Source: Glomus cerebriforme (Eukaryota; Glomeromycota; Glomeromycetes; Glomerales; Glomeraceae). From it: 44,668 nt of DNA. The stretch spans positions 51,061-95,728 of the forward strand of contig QKYT01000436.1 of NCBI GenBank assembly GCA_003550305.1. Direction: 5' to 3'. Position 1 is the stretch's first letter; each line of letters starts with the position of its first letter. The notes beneath the pieces were generated by a model. It ran no database searches, was not told the DNA's origin, and saw only the letters and a list, made by a program, of their open reading frames with translations. Both the position numbers and the translations under genes were made by a program. This document shows, in pieces, positions 31,825 to 42,810 of this stretch.

Positions 31825-34387
31825 CTAAAGTGATTTCGTGAATGATTCAATATCCCTTGAGACATTTATATCTGGTAAAAAAAAAACATATTACATATTC
31901 TAAGCTTTGATATCAGCATAACAACATAACAACATAATAACCTACCTTCGTTGCTGATCGATCTTGTCTCCTCAACTATTCTCATATTTGGTGGCTGAAA
32001 CTGTGGTTCAGTAAACACTAACTGAAGATGATTATTGGTAACAATTGTTGCAATTTTTCCTTCAGAGAAATCACGCATGATGTCAAGTTTGTCTATCATA
32101 CATAGTTTAATTATGAAAATTAATAAGTTTAGTTAGCGATTATTAAATTATTCAAAATACTATACTTACACAACCAATTTTGATAGTCATTAATGTGGAT
32201 TGTATTCCATTCATCATCTAATATATGAAATAGTTAATAATAGCTTAACAACATGAAAAAGCTTAGCAGCTTACCTTTATCGTTATTATCACCATCATTA
32301 TTATCGTCCGTGTCTATATCCTTGTTACCTATAAATCATATAAGGTGAGTTTATCACACAACTCTGTAACATTAAATACATCAACAATTTCTAAATCCGT
32401 TTACCTTTTGATATTTTCGCTGTCATATTTTCTGCGTTATTTTTACGAGTTTCTACGATATTAGATATATCACGGCTCACAAATTCATTATTAGAAGAGC
32501 TTGCTCCACCAAATGATTCCAATCTGCTTGTGACAAATTGTTGTATGGTATTTGGCAAAGGACTTTTGTTGAACTCATAAAGCCAAAACAATATTTTTTG
32601 ATACAAGTCGTTAATAGTTGGACGTTTATGAGGATCTACATCCCAACAATCTTGCATCAATTTCCCATAATCTGGTGGTGTTCCCTCAGGAATTTTGGGG
32701 CGAAGACCATTTACTATATCATTAATCAAGATTTCATCATATTTACGATTAAAAAATGGATATTGTCCCGAATTGATAAACCACATGATCATTCCAATAC
32801 TATAAACGTCTGATGCTTGAGTATAAGGTCCTCCATCTAAAACTTCTGGAGCTATGAATGGTATAACGCCATATACTTTTTCAGAACCTGTTTCATCATC
32901 AGCTGGACAGCAAAGACCTAAATCAGACACAGAAATAGTCCTTCTGTAATGGAGGAAATTTCCCGGATGCAAATCACGATGAACCAGTCCTATCTTGTGA
33001 ATATCATTTAGTCCATATAACATATGTCGTAAAATATCCAATTTATTTACCCAATTCAATCTTTTTCTCATATAATTCTTTAAACTACCTCCATGGGCAT
33101 ATGGAAAAACTATAATAAAATTCTGGTTTACGGAATTTCTTGAGATACCATAACAGCGAAGCACTGTACTAGATGACGACTTGATATAAGAGATGACCTA
33201 AAATAATAATTTATTTATTTTATTAACATATAATAAAATAAATTAAACAATTCATACAGTTCTTTGCACAAATGCTTATACCTCCTCAAGAAAATTATTG
33301 CTTATGTTTTTCGAATCCTTGAGTTCTTTTAAAGCTACAGGCGTATTTGGATATCGAACTCTCTTGCCAAGAGCATAATCCCAGATACCAAGTCCTTCAT
33401 TCCAACTGGCTTTATAGACATTTGCAAATGCACCATCGCCCACGAATTCAATATTAGTGAACTTTTCAAAAGGGATCCACTGTATAAATCCGTTAGGAAA
33501 TTTGATAGAAAGCTGAGAATCACGGATAATTTTATCGAATTTTGGGTTGCCACTTCTCCAATTGGAGAACTGTTGCTGAAATTGTTCCCGGTCACAAAAC
33601 CTGCACCATTTAAGATATACATATGGCTTATTACATACAGGACAATGTTGTGCTTGTTTACTATAGGCTGGAGTTCTAGCCATTCGTATCCTATTAAGCT
33701 GGAGTATTGTTCTATCAAGCAACTTGCGACATTCTCTAATCTTATCTTTGGAAGCAGTGACGTCATGTTGGTAACTGTCCAAGTTAGCTCTGATTTCATT
33801 CTCTATCTGAATCATTGTGTTGGCAACTACTACAAAAAAAATTAAAGTTATAACAGCTTTAGCTTTTGTAATGATAAACGGATAATTTGAAATGCTTAAA
33901 AAGATAAGATTTCATAAAATTAGAGCGTCTAGCTACCTGATGAATTAAATTTCGCAAGTTTACTAAGGGATTTGTTCATATTATTTTTATTCTTCTGGAT
34001 AATCTCCTCAAGATACTTTTCAAGTTCATCACACTTTTTTTGATAACTTTGCATTTCATCTATGCAGGTCTTCCAGCCAGAAATGAACTCTTGTGCAATG
34101 GCATACTCTTCATGATAAGCTTCATCATCTTCGTAATCCGGTGACGGGTAAACATGGTCCACATTTATTTTAGCTGAGTTGAATTGACTTTCTCGTTGCA
34201 CCCAGGTTTTTACATCACTTTTGAGCTTTGAATTCTCCTTTTGCACTTCTTTAACTTTTAGATTGAGACAGCGAAATTCCTCCTGGTTTTTGCTAAAGTC
34301 TTCTGAGGTATCTTTGAACAATCCATTAGAGCCGAACAGAAAAGGAAAATCATTAGCGCTCTTGAAGCAAAATTCCGTGTCATCCAT
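31825..34387 (-). CDS. Protein kinase with coiled coil and CxxC-CxxC header, seven exons, 695 aa
   Basis: Exons (minus): 33937-34387, 33282-33829, 32405-33197, 32275-32328, 32170-32217, 31946-32092 and 31825-31871. All introns are GT-AG and the frame closes to TAG (2088 nt). Residues 30-200 are rich in charged helices. CPVC (213-216) and CRFC (226-229) look like a zinc ribbon, followed by FQQQFSNWRSGNPKFD, a pre-kinase segment I associate with this fungal family. The kinase domain starts near 270: Gly loop VGDGAFANV, VALK with Lys318, HRDLHPGN with Asp408 and Asn413, SDLG with Asp425 (Leu for Phe of DFG), and IAPE (448-451). All catalytic residues are present, so it should be active, TKL-like. 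The C-terminal tail after 550 is acidic (DTDDNNDGDNND) and disordered. It is transcribed divergently from the pseudokinase gene. A TATA box lies 38 nt before the ATG. Confidence 0.88.
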
Positions 34388-34810
34388 GTTAATAAATTTA
34401 CAAGAGAGCTGTTTGATACATTGTCTTTATAAATAAATGATTGTGACGCAAAAATAAAACATGAAATATAGTGTAATGTGTTATAATACCTATTACAGAA
34501 TTCAATATGTAATCAAACTGCGGCTAATAGGAGTGTAAACTTTGATTCAAAAATCCTGGGAGTTCAGCCACTTAAACTTATAGAGCAATGTAAGGAGCCA
34601 GATTAAATATATCTATATCAAGTAAGACTTCGGGTCCATCTAATCGGGCAAAGTTTATTTTTTTTGTTGATCATTCAACTACCTTTTTCAACTACTGTTT
34701 TTTTTTATCAATACTGTAAATCACATAAATAAAAAGTTTGTGCTGTTGGGGGGTCAGAAATTTTTCTAAAGCATACATTTGTAAAATTTAAGGTTATTAT
34801 ATAACTAAAA
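34388..34810. promoter_or_regulatory. Shared divergent promoter region, 423 bp
   Basis: Lies between the ATGs of the kinase (34387, minus) and the pseudokinase (34811, plus). A TATAAAG on the minus strand at 34425-34431 suits the kinase. No clear TATA is seen for the plus gene; TATTATATAAC ends about 8 nt before its ATG and is too close. A TACTGTA motif occurs near 34711. A bidirectional promoter is inferred from the geometry. Confidence 0.5.
34425..34431 (-). promoter_or_regulatory. TATA box of the kinase gene
   Basis: TATAAAG on the minus strand, about 38 nt upstream of the ATG at 34387, implying a very short leader. Confidence 0.45.
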
Positions 34811-37023
34811 ATGGTTTCAAAATTTTCGAAATACGCAGAGGATATTAATGCCACCGCAGAAACAGCTCTTTCTGTCAGTCTTGTGGTCACCTCAATCTTA
34901 CCAATTACCAGCGGCATAGTCGCATCCATTGACAGATTAATATGTTTAATTCAGAAAGCTAATTCTAACAAGGCTCTCGGTAACTTTATTGGAGAACGCT
35001 TAGAATATGCAAAATCAATTCTGAAAGAATATTCTAATAACATAGATAAGAAATTCATTGAAGGTTATGAAAAAATGTTAAAGGAGATTGAGGAGGAAAT
35101 TAATTTGATATCGGGAAATAAGCAGAAATTCAAAGCTTGGATACTCACAAAGAAATATGTAAACTCAAAAGAGGTGAATTTTTATAACGCAATAGTGACA
35201 TTACTTTTATCAGTGTATATTATAAGTTTGATTTTTAAGTATAGCCTTTTCATGTTTTCAGGTTGAAGAAAAGCTCATGTTAATTTATAAGAAACTTGAT
35301 GCCGCCAACAATGATCTTTATTTTTCAGTTTTAAATCAAAATATAATGAAAATTAAGGATGTACCAGAGGGTATAAAGCAACTTCAGAAAGATATACCAC
35401 AAGGTATAGAGCAACTTCGGAAGGCTATCAGAATACTTACCATGAATCTTGACATTGATGATTGGAAAATAGATGACGTCTTAATTAATAATAAAATGAT
35501 TAGTGAGCTGCACAATCAGCCACAAGTTAATCGAGGTAAAATTGTAAAGAAAAAATATCTTACACAAGACGTTGCGCAAAAACGGCTCGAAAATTGCGAT
35601 TGTAAAATTATTAATATGTTCAAGCTATTAGCCGATTGTGAAAATGTTATAAAATTGTAAGTACAGTTTATGAGCTAACTTCATACGTTCTCTATTTAAA
35701 TAATTTCATTCATATAAACGAGATTATATTGTCTACAGTTTCGGAATTTACAAATTGAACGGTGATCAATACTTGATTACTGAATGGTGCGAACATGGTA
35801 ATCTTGAAAAATATTTGTTGCAAAATCCGGAACTCGACTGGAATATAAAAGTTAACATCGCCACAGGTATAACCAATGGGTTAGTATTCTGTCATGATCG
35901 AGATATCCTCCATCATGATATTAGAACTTCCAATATATTGCTCAATGCACACTTGTGCGCAAAACTCTCAAATTTTGAATTGAGCAGAAAAGAAACAGAT
36001 AATACTGTCCCTGGTCTTGCGTTGGTAGATACTGCTAGGTATTTTCCAGTTTATTTATAACTTTTATCTTAATGGTTAAAAAAATCGATAAATTTCCTTT
36101 CACAGATATATGGCACCCGAAAAACTTAGCAATCCAAGCCATTTCTACACGAAACAATGTGACATTTTTAGGTAAGATTTAATAAATTTCTTTCAAAATA
36201 CAAATGATCAAATAACTAATGCAAACTACGATTTTGTAATAGCCTTGGAATTGTCCTTTGGGAAATTGCTATGCAAGCAAAACCGTATGCAAATTTGAAG
36301 AAGAAATCTCAAATCGAAGAATTTGTCTTAAAGGGAAACCATCCAGGACCTGTCGACGAAAACATTCCAATCAAGTACAAAAAAATCATGGAAAAGGCAT
36401 GGGATCACAATAGTAACAATCGTCCGGAGGCAGATAAAATGTATAAGAAACTCTCCAAATGTTTGGAGGATGACAGTGAGATTTATCCTGTGGAGGATAA
36501 ACCTAAAGATCCAGTTTCGGATGATAGCGATTTAGCTCAACATAATGAAGCCAAAATGTACAAGCAGGCAGTTTCTTATCATAACAGCCGTAAGCATGAA
36601 GAAGCCTGGTCTATTTTCTATGAATTAGCATCTGCTGGTCACAAGGAATCGTTATACTACCTCGGCTATTATTATGAACACGGATATGCTGTGCCTCAAG
36701 ACAATAAAAAAGTTCTCAAATATTACAGAGAGTCCGCTGATAAAGATTGCAGTCGTGCAGCTTATCACTACGCAGAAGCCTGTCTAAAAATAGCTTGCGA
36801 GTATATGGAAAAAGCGGCACAGCTTGGGCAATTTAAGGCTGGTATAAAATTGGCTGAATTTAATTTTCCTCAGCATCCTTCGCAGGATACGAGTAACAAA
36901 CTCTTGAGATACTTGGATGCTGATGAAATTGATCTGCAAAAAAGGAAGCCAAAGGAATTGGCGAAGTATTTGGAAAGGATCGAGGGATTACGAAATAAGA
37001 TTAAACAGATAAACTTGAAATAA
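34811..37023 (+). CDS. MLKL/HeLo-like helical domain + pseudokinase + Sel1-like tail, five exons, 634 aa
   Basis: Exons: 34811-35173, 35262-35656, 35739-36038, 36106-36171 and 36243-37023. All introns are GT-AG and the frame closes to TAA (1905 nt). Residues 1-150 look all-helical with a long hydrophobic stretch at 18-48 (LSVSLVVTSILPITSGIVAS), as in HeLo or MLKL four-helix bundles. Two 11-residue repeats (VPEGIKQLQKD, IPQGIEQLRKA; 155-176) suggest a brace helix. A kinase fold follows: no Gly-rich loop, possible beta-3 Lys in IVKKKY (215-220), HHD for HRD (311-313), Asn318 kept, NFE for DFG (331-333), intact MAPE (355-358). Loss of the Mg-binding Asp predicts a pseudokinase. The last ~150 residues hold one clear Sel1-like repeat (YLGYYYEHGYAVPQDNKKV) and weaker ones. 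Candidate role: membrane-acting or scaffold effector of the adjacent kinase. Confidence 0.85.
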
Positions 37024-38260
37024 TAATAAACTAATAAACTCATGATTTTATCCGATAGACATAATAGTCTTATTAACCGGATTTGGGTTTACCATTTCAT
37101 TCATGAATTTTATTCGATGTTTGTTTGTACTATTACGAGCCTTTTTTGGTTAGTAAAATAAAATTACGTACCCGATTTTGCGCAGATACTGTATTTATTT
37201 ATACAGGTGTTACACCTAATATTTGTTGATCTTTACATTGTCAAATAAATCAAAAAAAAGAAAATTTTTCTTATTATTAAATTAGTTTATAAACATTTCT
37301 GTCTTAACCATATCTTACAAATCATTTACTTTATCGAAAAATCTTAAAAGGATGTATATTGCTAATTCCATTGGTTAAATAAACAAAAACTGTATATCTG
37401 TATGTAAATAAAAAAATTTGCAAGTGGAACATTACCAGCATTGTTCATGCAACATGCATAAGTAAACATGGCGTGAAAACTTTATTCTATCGGTAAAACC
37501 CTTTGGAAAAAAATGGTCTTTTCATAGTACTTACGGGAAATACAAATATGGTATTGTTAGAATGTTATTAAAGTTACGCAAATAAAGTTAATACAGAATT
37601 CTTTTGGTTATTAGGCGGGCATGTTATATGTGCGCAAAGTAGACAACAATAACATTATTAATCGTTTATAAGAAAAAGAAAAAGAATTATTAATAAAGAT
37701 TACTAATATTATTATTACAATCTATGTTGCATCTTAACGCCACAGATTTCACTTTCTTTATATTATTTGTTCATCATATTTACTCCTTAGTTTGATGTCA
37801 TTGTGCAAAATATGCCATCAATCATTTTCCTAAAACGAGATTTCCGTTGCTTTTTTTAACATAAATAAAAAAAATTGATGGAGAATTAATACCATATTAA
37901 CAAAAGTTTCAATGATGCAAAACTTAACTAATTCATTTTCGGGTTTCCCGACTTTCAAAAAACGCCTTATTGTAAATTTTATTCATTCTGAACACGCACA
38001 CAAAAAAAAAAATCCCACGCTGGGCAATAAGGGTTATTTATTATTCTCAAGACAGATTAGATTCTTGTGATCTGGTCAGTCCTTTTTTTTTTGTTTTTAT
38101 AATAAGAATGTTACAGTGGCTGATCAAAACTCACTAAAATTTACTATTGAAATTATTCAAAGTTGATGATAAATGTACTAGAAATATTTGTTAATAGTGA
38201 CACTTTGCCAGAAATACTAGCAGAATTTAGTCAAAGTTAGGGTAGTTTTAAACCAGATTT
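37024..38260. other. Intergenic sequence, no gene seen
   Basis: AT-rich, with a TACTGTA motif near 37188; no supported exon. Confidence 0.5.
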
Positions 38261-38389
38261 ATGGAAAATTTGGATAAAAGAATTTTAGAATTTCATTTAA
38301 AATATGATTTAATTAATAAAAATTTGAGACCAATAGATGTTTCTCAACAATCTATAGCAGTAATATTATTATTAATCAAACAAGTCTAA
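38261..38389 (+). pseudogene. Short coding-like relic
   Basis: A 42-codon frame from ATG at 38261 reads MENLDKRILEFHLKYDLINK and on to QQSIAVILLLIKQV, then stops. Composition looks like protein. It is followed by the palindromic repeat, and another relic lies beyond that at 38780, so both may belong to one gene broken by the repeat. Family not recognised. Confidence 0.25.
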
Positions 38390-38477
38390 GAATAGAATAT
38401 ATTTCCAACTACATTACAGCCGGTTATACAGTACGGTAATTCGGCATTACCTTTTCAAAATGGCCTATGTCGAAATG

Positions 38478-38648
38478 CCGTAATGCCGTAATTCCATAAT
38501 GTCGTAATGTAGTTTCTATTATTATTATTGTTAAATTGTTAAAATAAAGTATACAAAAATATTGTTACAATTAATATTATATACTTATTACAATGTACTG
38601 TAATTCGGAATTAAGGCATTAAGGCATTACGGAATTACGGCATTACGG
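38478..38648. repeat. Palindromic repeat cluster built from ATTACGG/CCGTAAT
   Basis: CCGTAATGCCGTAATTCC (38478-38495) is the exact reverse complement of 38631-38648. Around it, from about 38440 to 38720, the words GCATTACGG, GGAATTACGG and AATTCGGCATTAC recur in both orientations. This looks like a foldback or MITE-like element. I found no clear target duplication, so the outer limits are uncertain. Confidence 0.65.
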
Positions 38649-38779
38649 AGTTGCGACAATTCGATAATGGTGCATTGATGTAATTAATTTCGACATTACG
38701 GCGGCGTAATAATTCGGCATGGTCTGAACCTAATTCGTCCCATGTATGGTAGCGGCCTTATCAAAAGTTTTGTAGTAAT

Positions 38780-39016
38780 AAAGAATTATTAGTTGATTAT
38801 TTATTAAATTCATTTAATAGAAAGAATAAGCTACAATTTTACTTTCTTATTTTTACAAAATTTAAAATGACGATCTGATGTGCGCGAAGCGTTACATTTT
38901 CTAAATTTTTAAATGGACTTCAAAGTTTTACAACTATTCAACCATTAGTAATTCTTCAACAATATTTCTTTAATGCATCCTTACCATAATCTGCTGTAGA
39001 ATTTTCAAAAATTTAG
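38780..39016 (+). pseudogene. Decayed coding relic
   Basis: One frame reads KELLVDYLLNSFNRKNKLQF and onward, with in-frame stops after KFKMTI and after FFNASLP, ending TAG at 39014-39016. Between the stops it reads naturally (VTFSKFLNGLQSFTTIQPL). This is probably the rest of the gene represented at 38261-38389. Family unknown. Confidence 0.3.
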
Positions 39017-39365
39017 ACAGTTACATTTTGATAACTAATAATAATAAAAGACTTTTTTGTTAAACTAGATCTTTTTGTGCATGGTTATTATTTATTAAAT
39101 ACTTTAAATCGCAAGTTTATATCATGTATCATCAATATAAATCAAGATACTCTATTATTTGAATTTACAATCGATAAAACGATCCAATAAAATTTTTAAA
39201 AAACCTCAGATCAAAGATTAAATAAAAAAGCGTTCTCGAAAAAATATTTCAAAGAAAACATCGATAAATTTATTTTAGATTTTTTTTTTTTAAAAAAAAA
39301 AAATGGAAGCTGTTAAGAAAATTTAATCTATCTTATGCTACTTTATAACGAGAAGAATGTTCATA

Positions 39366-40910
39366 CTAAATTATTAGTAAAGTGGTGAGTAAGTGAATAA
39401 AAATATCAGATTGGTATGATTTTATAACTTCAAACCTTTTAATAACACCCAAATTTTTATATTTTTCAATCATTCTATTAATCTCATCATTCTTCTCTAA
39501 ACTATCATCATGAAATAAATAATCATCTTGAACGTTATGAATGATAAAGGAAAGTGGTTTCTGTAGTACACGATTATTCAATCCAATAAAAAATGATTCC
39601 AAATCTTCTGAATGTAATTCTGAAATATTCGATTCATATAATCTTAATTTATGAAAATTTTTTGGTGAATGTTTCGTAACAATCTCCAACACTTCCTTTC
39701 CTTTTAAATTTTCTCTATCACTCCAAACTTCAATACTTTCTAATTGTTGACAACTATCAAAAATCATTTTTACCGTTTCACGCTCCATAAATTGAACATA
39801 AAGAAATCTTAAATTTGGACAAAATTTAACTATCGATAAACTTAAGGAATTGTCACACCTATGTGAACAAAATTCTTTTAAATTCTTCCCATTATTTTCT
39901 AAAAATTTAATTAACATCTCAACTTTCGGACATCTATTAACAAATTTTAAAATTTCCAATTGTGGAAATATAATATATTGTATATCCTTAAAACTATTAT
40001 ATTCATAAAATGATATAACAAGTTCTTGCAAATTTATGAATTTAGAAATAAAAGATAATGATAAAACTTCTTCTAAATGTAATCTTACTATTGTATTTGA
40101 ATGTTTTGTTAATGAAGTTCAATCTCATCCAGAAAAATATAGTAATATCCAACATAATTATTTAATAATGAAAGATATTTTAAATTATTTTGTGAAGAAA
40201 TTAAATCTTTTAATTCAACCGAAAAAGACTCTTCAAAATATAAGTTTAATGATTGAATATTATGACATATTTGAGATAATTGATAAAAAAAATTCAGAAT
40301 GACAATTTGAACTGCAAGTTAATTCTGAAAGATCCTTTAAACAATTTTTTGCTCCAGGAAAATGAGTAAAAGTTATTCCATTTATATCTTTTACTATATC
40401 ATAAAAACCATAAATATAATTAAATGTATCATAAGTTTTAAATGATAATTCTTTTAAAGAGGAAATTTGGCTCATAAACATTTTTAATATTTCTTTTGTT
40501 AATAAATAAATATTTTCAAAGTTATTTGGATCAATTAGTTGTCGATTACTAAGAAAATTGTTAATCATGTAATGAATGTTATTAATTGAAAGAACTTTGC
40601 AAAATGATACATAATTAAATAATGGAGTTTTTAAATTTGGAGTTGATATAATTTTATTATTATATAAGAGGTCTTTTGATTCTTCAGGAAGACAACTGAT
40701 CAAAGTATAAAGTTGTGACTTATCCAACATATCCTCCTTATCCTCCTTATCCATCTGAAATGGATGAGATACGACGTTCCTCCATAAAATTCTAACAGAA
40801 ACTTCACACCAAAGACGATTAACCAGCAAGCATTGATATAAATCGAATTGCTCTTCCTCTAAATACTCAAAAATTTCGTTAAAACAATCAGCAGGAAGTT
40901 GACATGACAT
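39366..40910 (-). pseudogene. F-box protein with LRR-like tail, two 1-nt frameshifts
   Basis: The N-terminal F-box is clear: LPADCFNEIFEYLEEEQFDL then CLLVNRLWCEVSVRILWRNV. Such proteins recruit substrates to SCF ubiquitin ligases through Skp1. The C-terminal part (PQLEILKFVNRCPKVEMLIK, CPNLRFLYVQF) has the irregular leucine-rich repeats of this expanded family. The frame breaks twice. At 40285-40292 the coding strand has eight T where seven would give SEFFYQLSQICHNIQSL, a natural continuation. Near 40122 one A appears lost in GAACTTCA, after which the frame resumes SLTKHSNTIVRLHLEEVL. Restored length would be about 514 aa. Both lesions lie in homopolymers, so sequencing error is a real alternative to gene death. 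A TATA-like TTTATAAG lies about 40 nt before the ATG. Confidence 0.85.
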
Positions 40911-41185
40911 TTTGTTTATTTTTTTTTTTAAAAAAAAATGCCTTTTAACTTATAAATTGTGTTACAAATATTCTGCCGATCATTGCATTTTTATGTATAC
41001 TCGGCTCTTAATTACCCGTTATGCATTAGATAATTGAATAAAATTAACAGAATATTTTTATAATTAATTTAGCGTAAAGCACCTTTTATTACTATAGTAG
41101 TCAAAATTAATTAATGAACTCAATGTTTTCTGTCACTCTGTTCTATTACGTAATTGATCAATGAAAATACAGTATGTAGGGGATG

Positions 41186-41200
41186 CGATATTCCACACGA
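41186..41200. repeat. 15-bp target-site duplication, left copy
   Basis: CGATATTCCACACGA, repeated exactly at 41874-41888 on the other side of the LINE-like insertion. Confidence 0.9.
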
Positions 41201-41873
41201 TTTATTTTATTTTATTTTATTTTAAGGTAATGCGTAGTTTCGCTACAAATCTGAAATAACAAAGGTGGAACTAGTGCACCTGAATAACATTACTGTAGAT
41301 GAGCAGCTGAGCCCCCTAAAGAAGTATACTTAATTAATGAACTGTCTACGCCTAACAAGTAGGTAAAACCCACTACGACATTACAGAGAAACAAAATATT
41401 ATTCGGGAAAAAAGAAAAAACAAAAAGGGAATAATAGAAAAATGGAGATCAACATGGCTAGACAAATCAGGTTGCTCAACCCGCCAAAACGAAGAGAGGC
41501 CTGATCAGATCGAAGACTATTCTAATTCACCTTACTACCACCACGTAATTTAGAATGTTTTCTTGACTTCTTTGATTCTTGTTTCGTAAGGAGCGTAACA
41601 AGGGTTGCCAGGACCTCCGCAATGGATCCTGTGGAAGACGACAAGCTAGACTGAGTCTTGGGCTTGTTCTTCTTGTTTCTGTCTTTGGAGGAATTTTTAG
41701 ATTTCTTAGAAGAGTCTTTGGAACCACGTGACTTTTTATCAGACGGCTGAATGTGTCATGTGACCAATTATAAGATTTGTTTGATATGACGGAGCGCTTT
41801 AATCAAATCATCATGATGGCCAAAATAGCCAATCAGTTTGGAGTCTTCACCAGTTTAATGGCCCGATATTCCA
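41201..41873 (-). mobile_element. 5'-truncated LINE-like retrotransposon insertion, 673 bp
   Basis: The insertion is bounded by an exact 15-bp direct repeat. On the minus strand its 3' end is a short (TAAAA)n array (41201-41223), a tail type typical of many non-LTR retrotransposons. Inside, one minus-strand frame (41522-41755) reads a Lys/Ser-rich C-terminus, including KKSRGSKDSSKKSKNSSKD and IAEVLATLVTLLTKQ, ending in TAG. Upstream another frame reads DSKLIGYFGHHDDLIKALRH before a stop, so the ORF is already degraded. Long target duplication, simple-repeat tail and 5' truncation together indicate target-primed reverse transcription. The clade cannot be assigned because no reverse transcriptase domain remains. 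Confidence 0.85.
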
Positions 41874-41888
41874 CACGAGTACAATTAT
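41874..41888. repeat. 15-bp target-site duplication, right copy
   Basis: Exact copy of 41186-41200, directly adjoining the truncated 5' end of the element. Confidence 0.9.
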
Positions 41889-42810
41889 AATTATATTTAT
41901 ATAGAACGTTAAGAATCACATGACTCTATTCTTATTAACTAAACCCGGGTGAAAATTAGGGTCTAAACTAGACCTCCCAAATCTGATTAGTCCATAATGT
42001 GGCACAGCTGAATTTGTTAGACCCCGAAATTTATTGGATGAATTTTATTTTTGCGTAACATTTAAAAAATTTTTTTCAAAGAATTTTTCATTATCAATTT
42101 TTTTTTTACGCTAAACAAAGTAAATTTTTTTGTATTTAAAAAATTTTTACAAGTATTTTCTTTCTTTCTGGTAAATATTTATTCATGATTATTTGAAAGA
42201 ATATACTGAATAAAAATTTTCAAAATTATTATTATTATTTATTATATTTTAAAAGAATGCGTGTAAAAAAATAGACAAATATTGTAAAAGCAAAGAACAA
42301 ATGTATTAACTTGTTATATAAAAAGTCACGTCATCTAATAACACATATTTCATTCACATTTCAGGTTAATAAAAAAATTTTTTTATCATACATAATCATG
42401 TATATTTTAATCAGATCAAGAAAGTAACGAAAGTAATACGAGGAGGTAAATTATGACCTGATACGCAACATCGCAACGCGTAAAAAATATAGATTGTGAC
42501 TCATGTGTACCATTATGGCTTAGCCGATTAGCTTATGATTACAAATAAATAAATTTGGAATAAAAAATGAACAAATAAATCTGTATTAAATAGTACATTG
42601 CATAATCAATAATAAAAAATACATAATAAGTTTTCATGACACATTCTTCGTAAATTTTACAAAAAGTAAAAAAAAAATTTATAAATACCTATTATTTTTC
42701 TTAAAATTTTTTTTTCTCTAAATTTAAAAACTAGATTCACTAAATTTACTCTTTTCTCTCTATAATTTTATTTTCTCTCCATAACCTCTTAAAAATAAAC
42801 TACTCCTTTA
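41889..42810. other. Intergenic sequence, no gene seen
   Basis: Very AT-rich with many homopolymers. No exon-like segment. Confidence 0.5.

Noticed and set aside
40036..40302. 88-codon plus-strand frame over the F-box gene
   Set aside because: The minus strand here reads family-typical protein (NIQSLNLYFEESFSVELKDL, then SLTKHSNTIV) once two 1-nt shifts are allowed; the plus frame is its shadow.
41527..41727. 66-codon minus-strand frame inside the LINE insertion
   Set aside because: The neighbouring minus frame gives the Lys/Ser-rich ORF end with coherent composition; the Arg/Pro/Leu-rich reading is out of frame.
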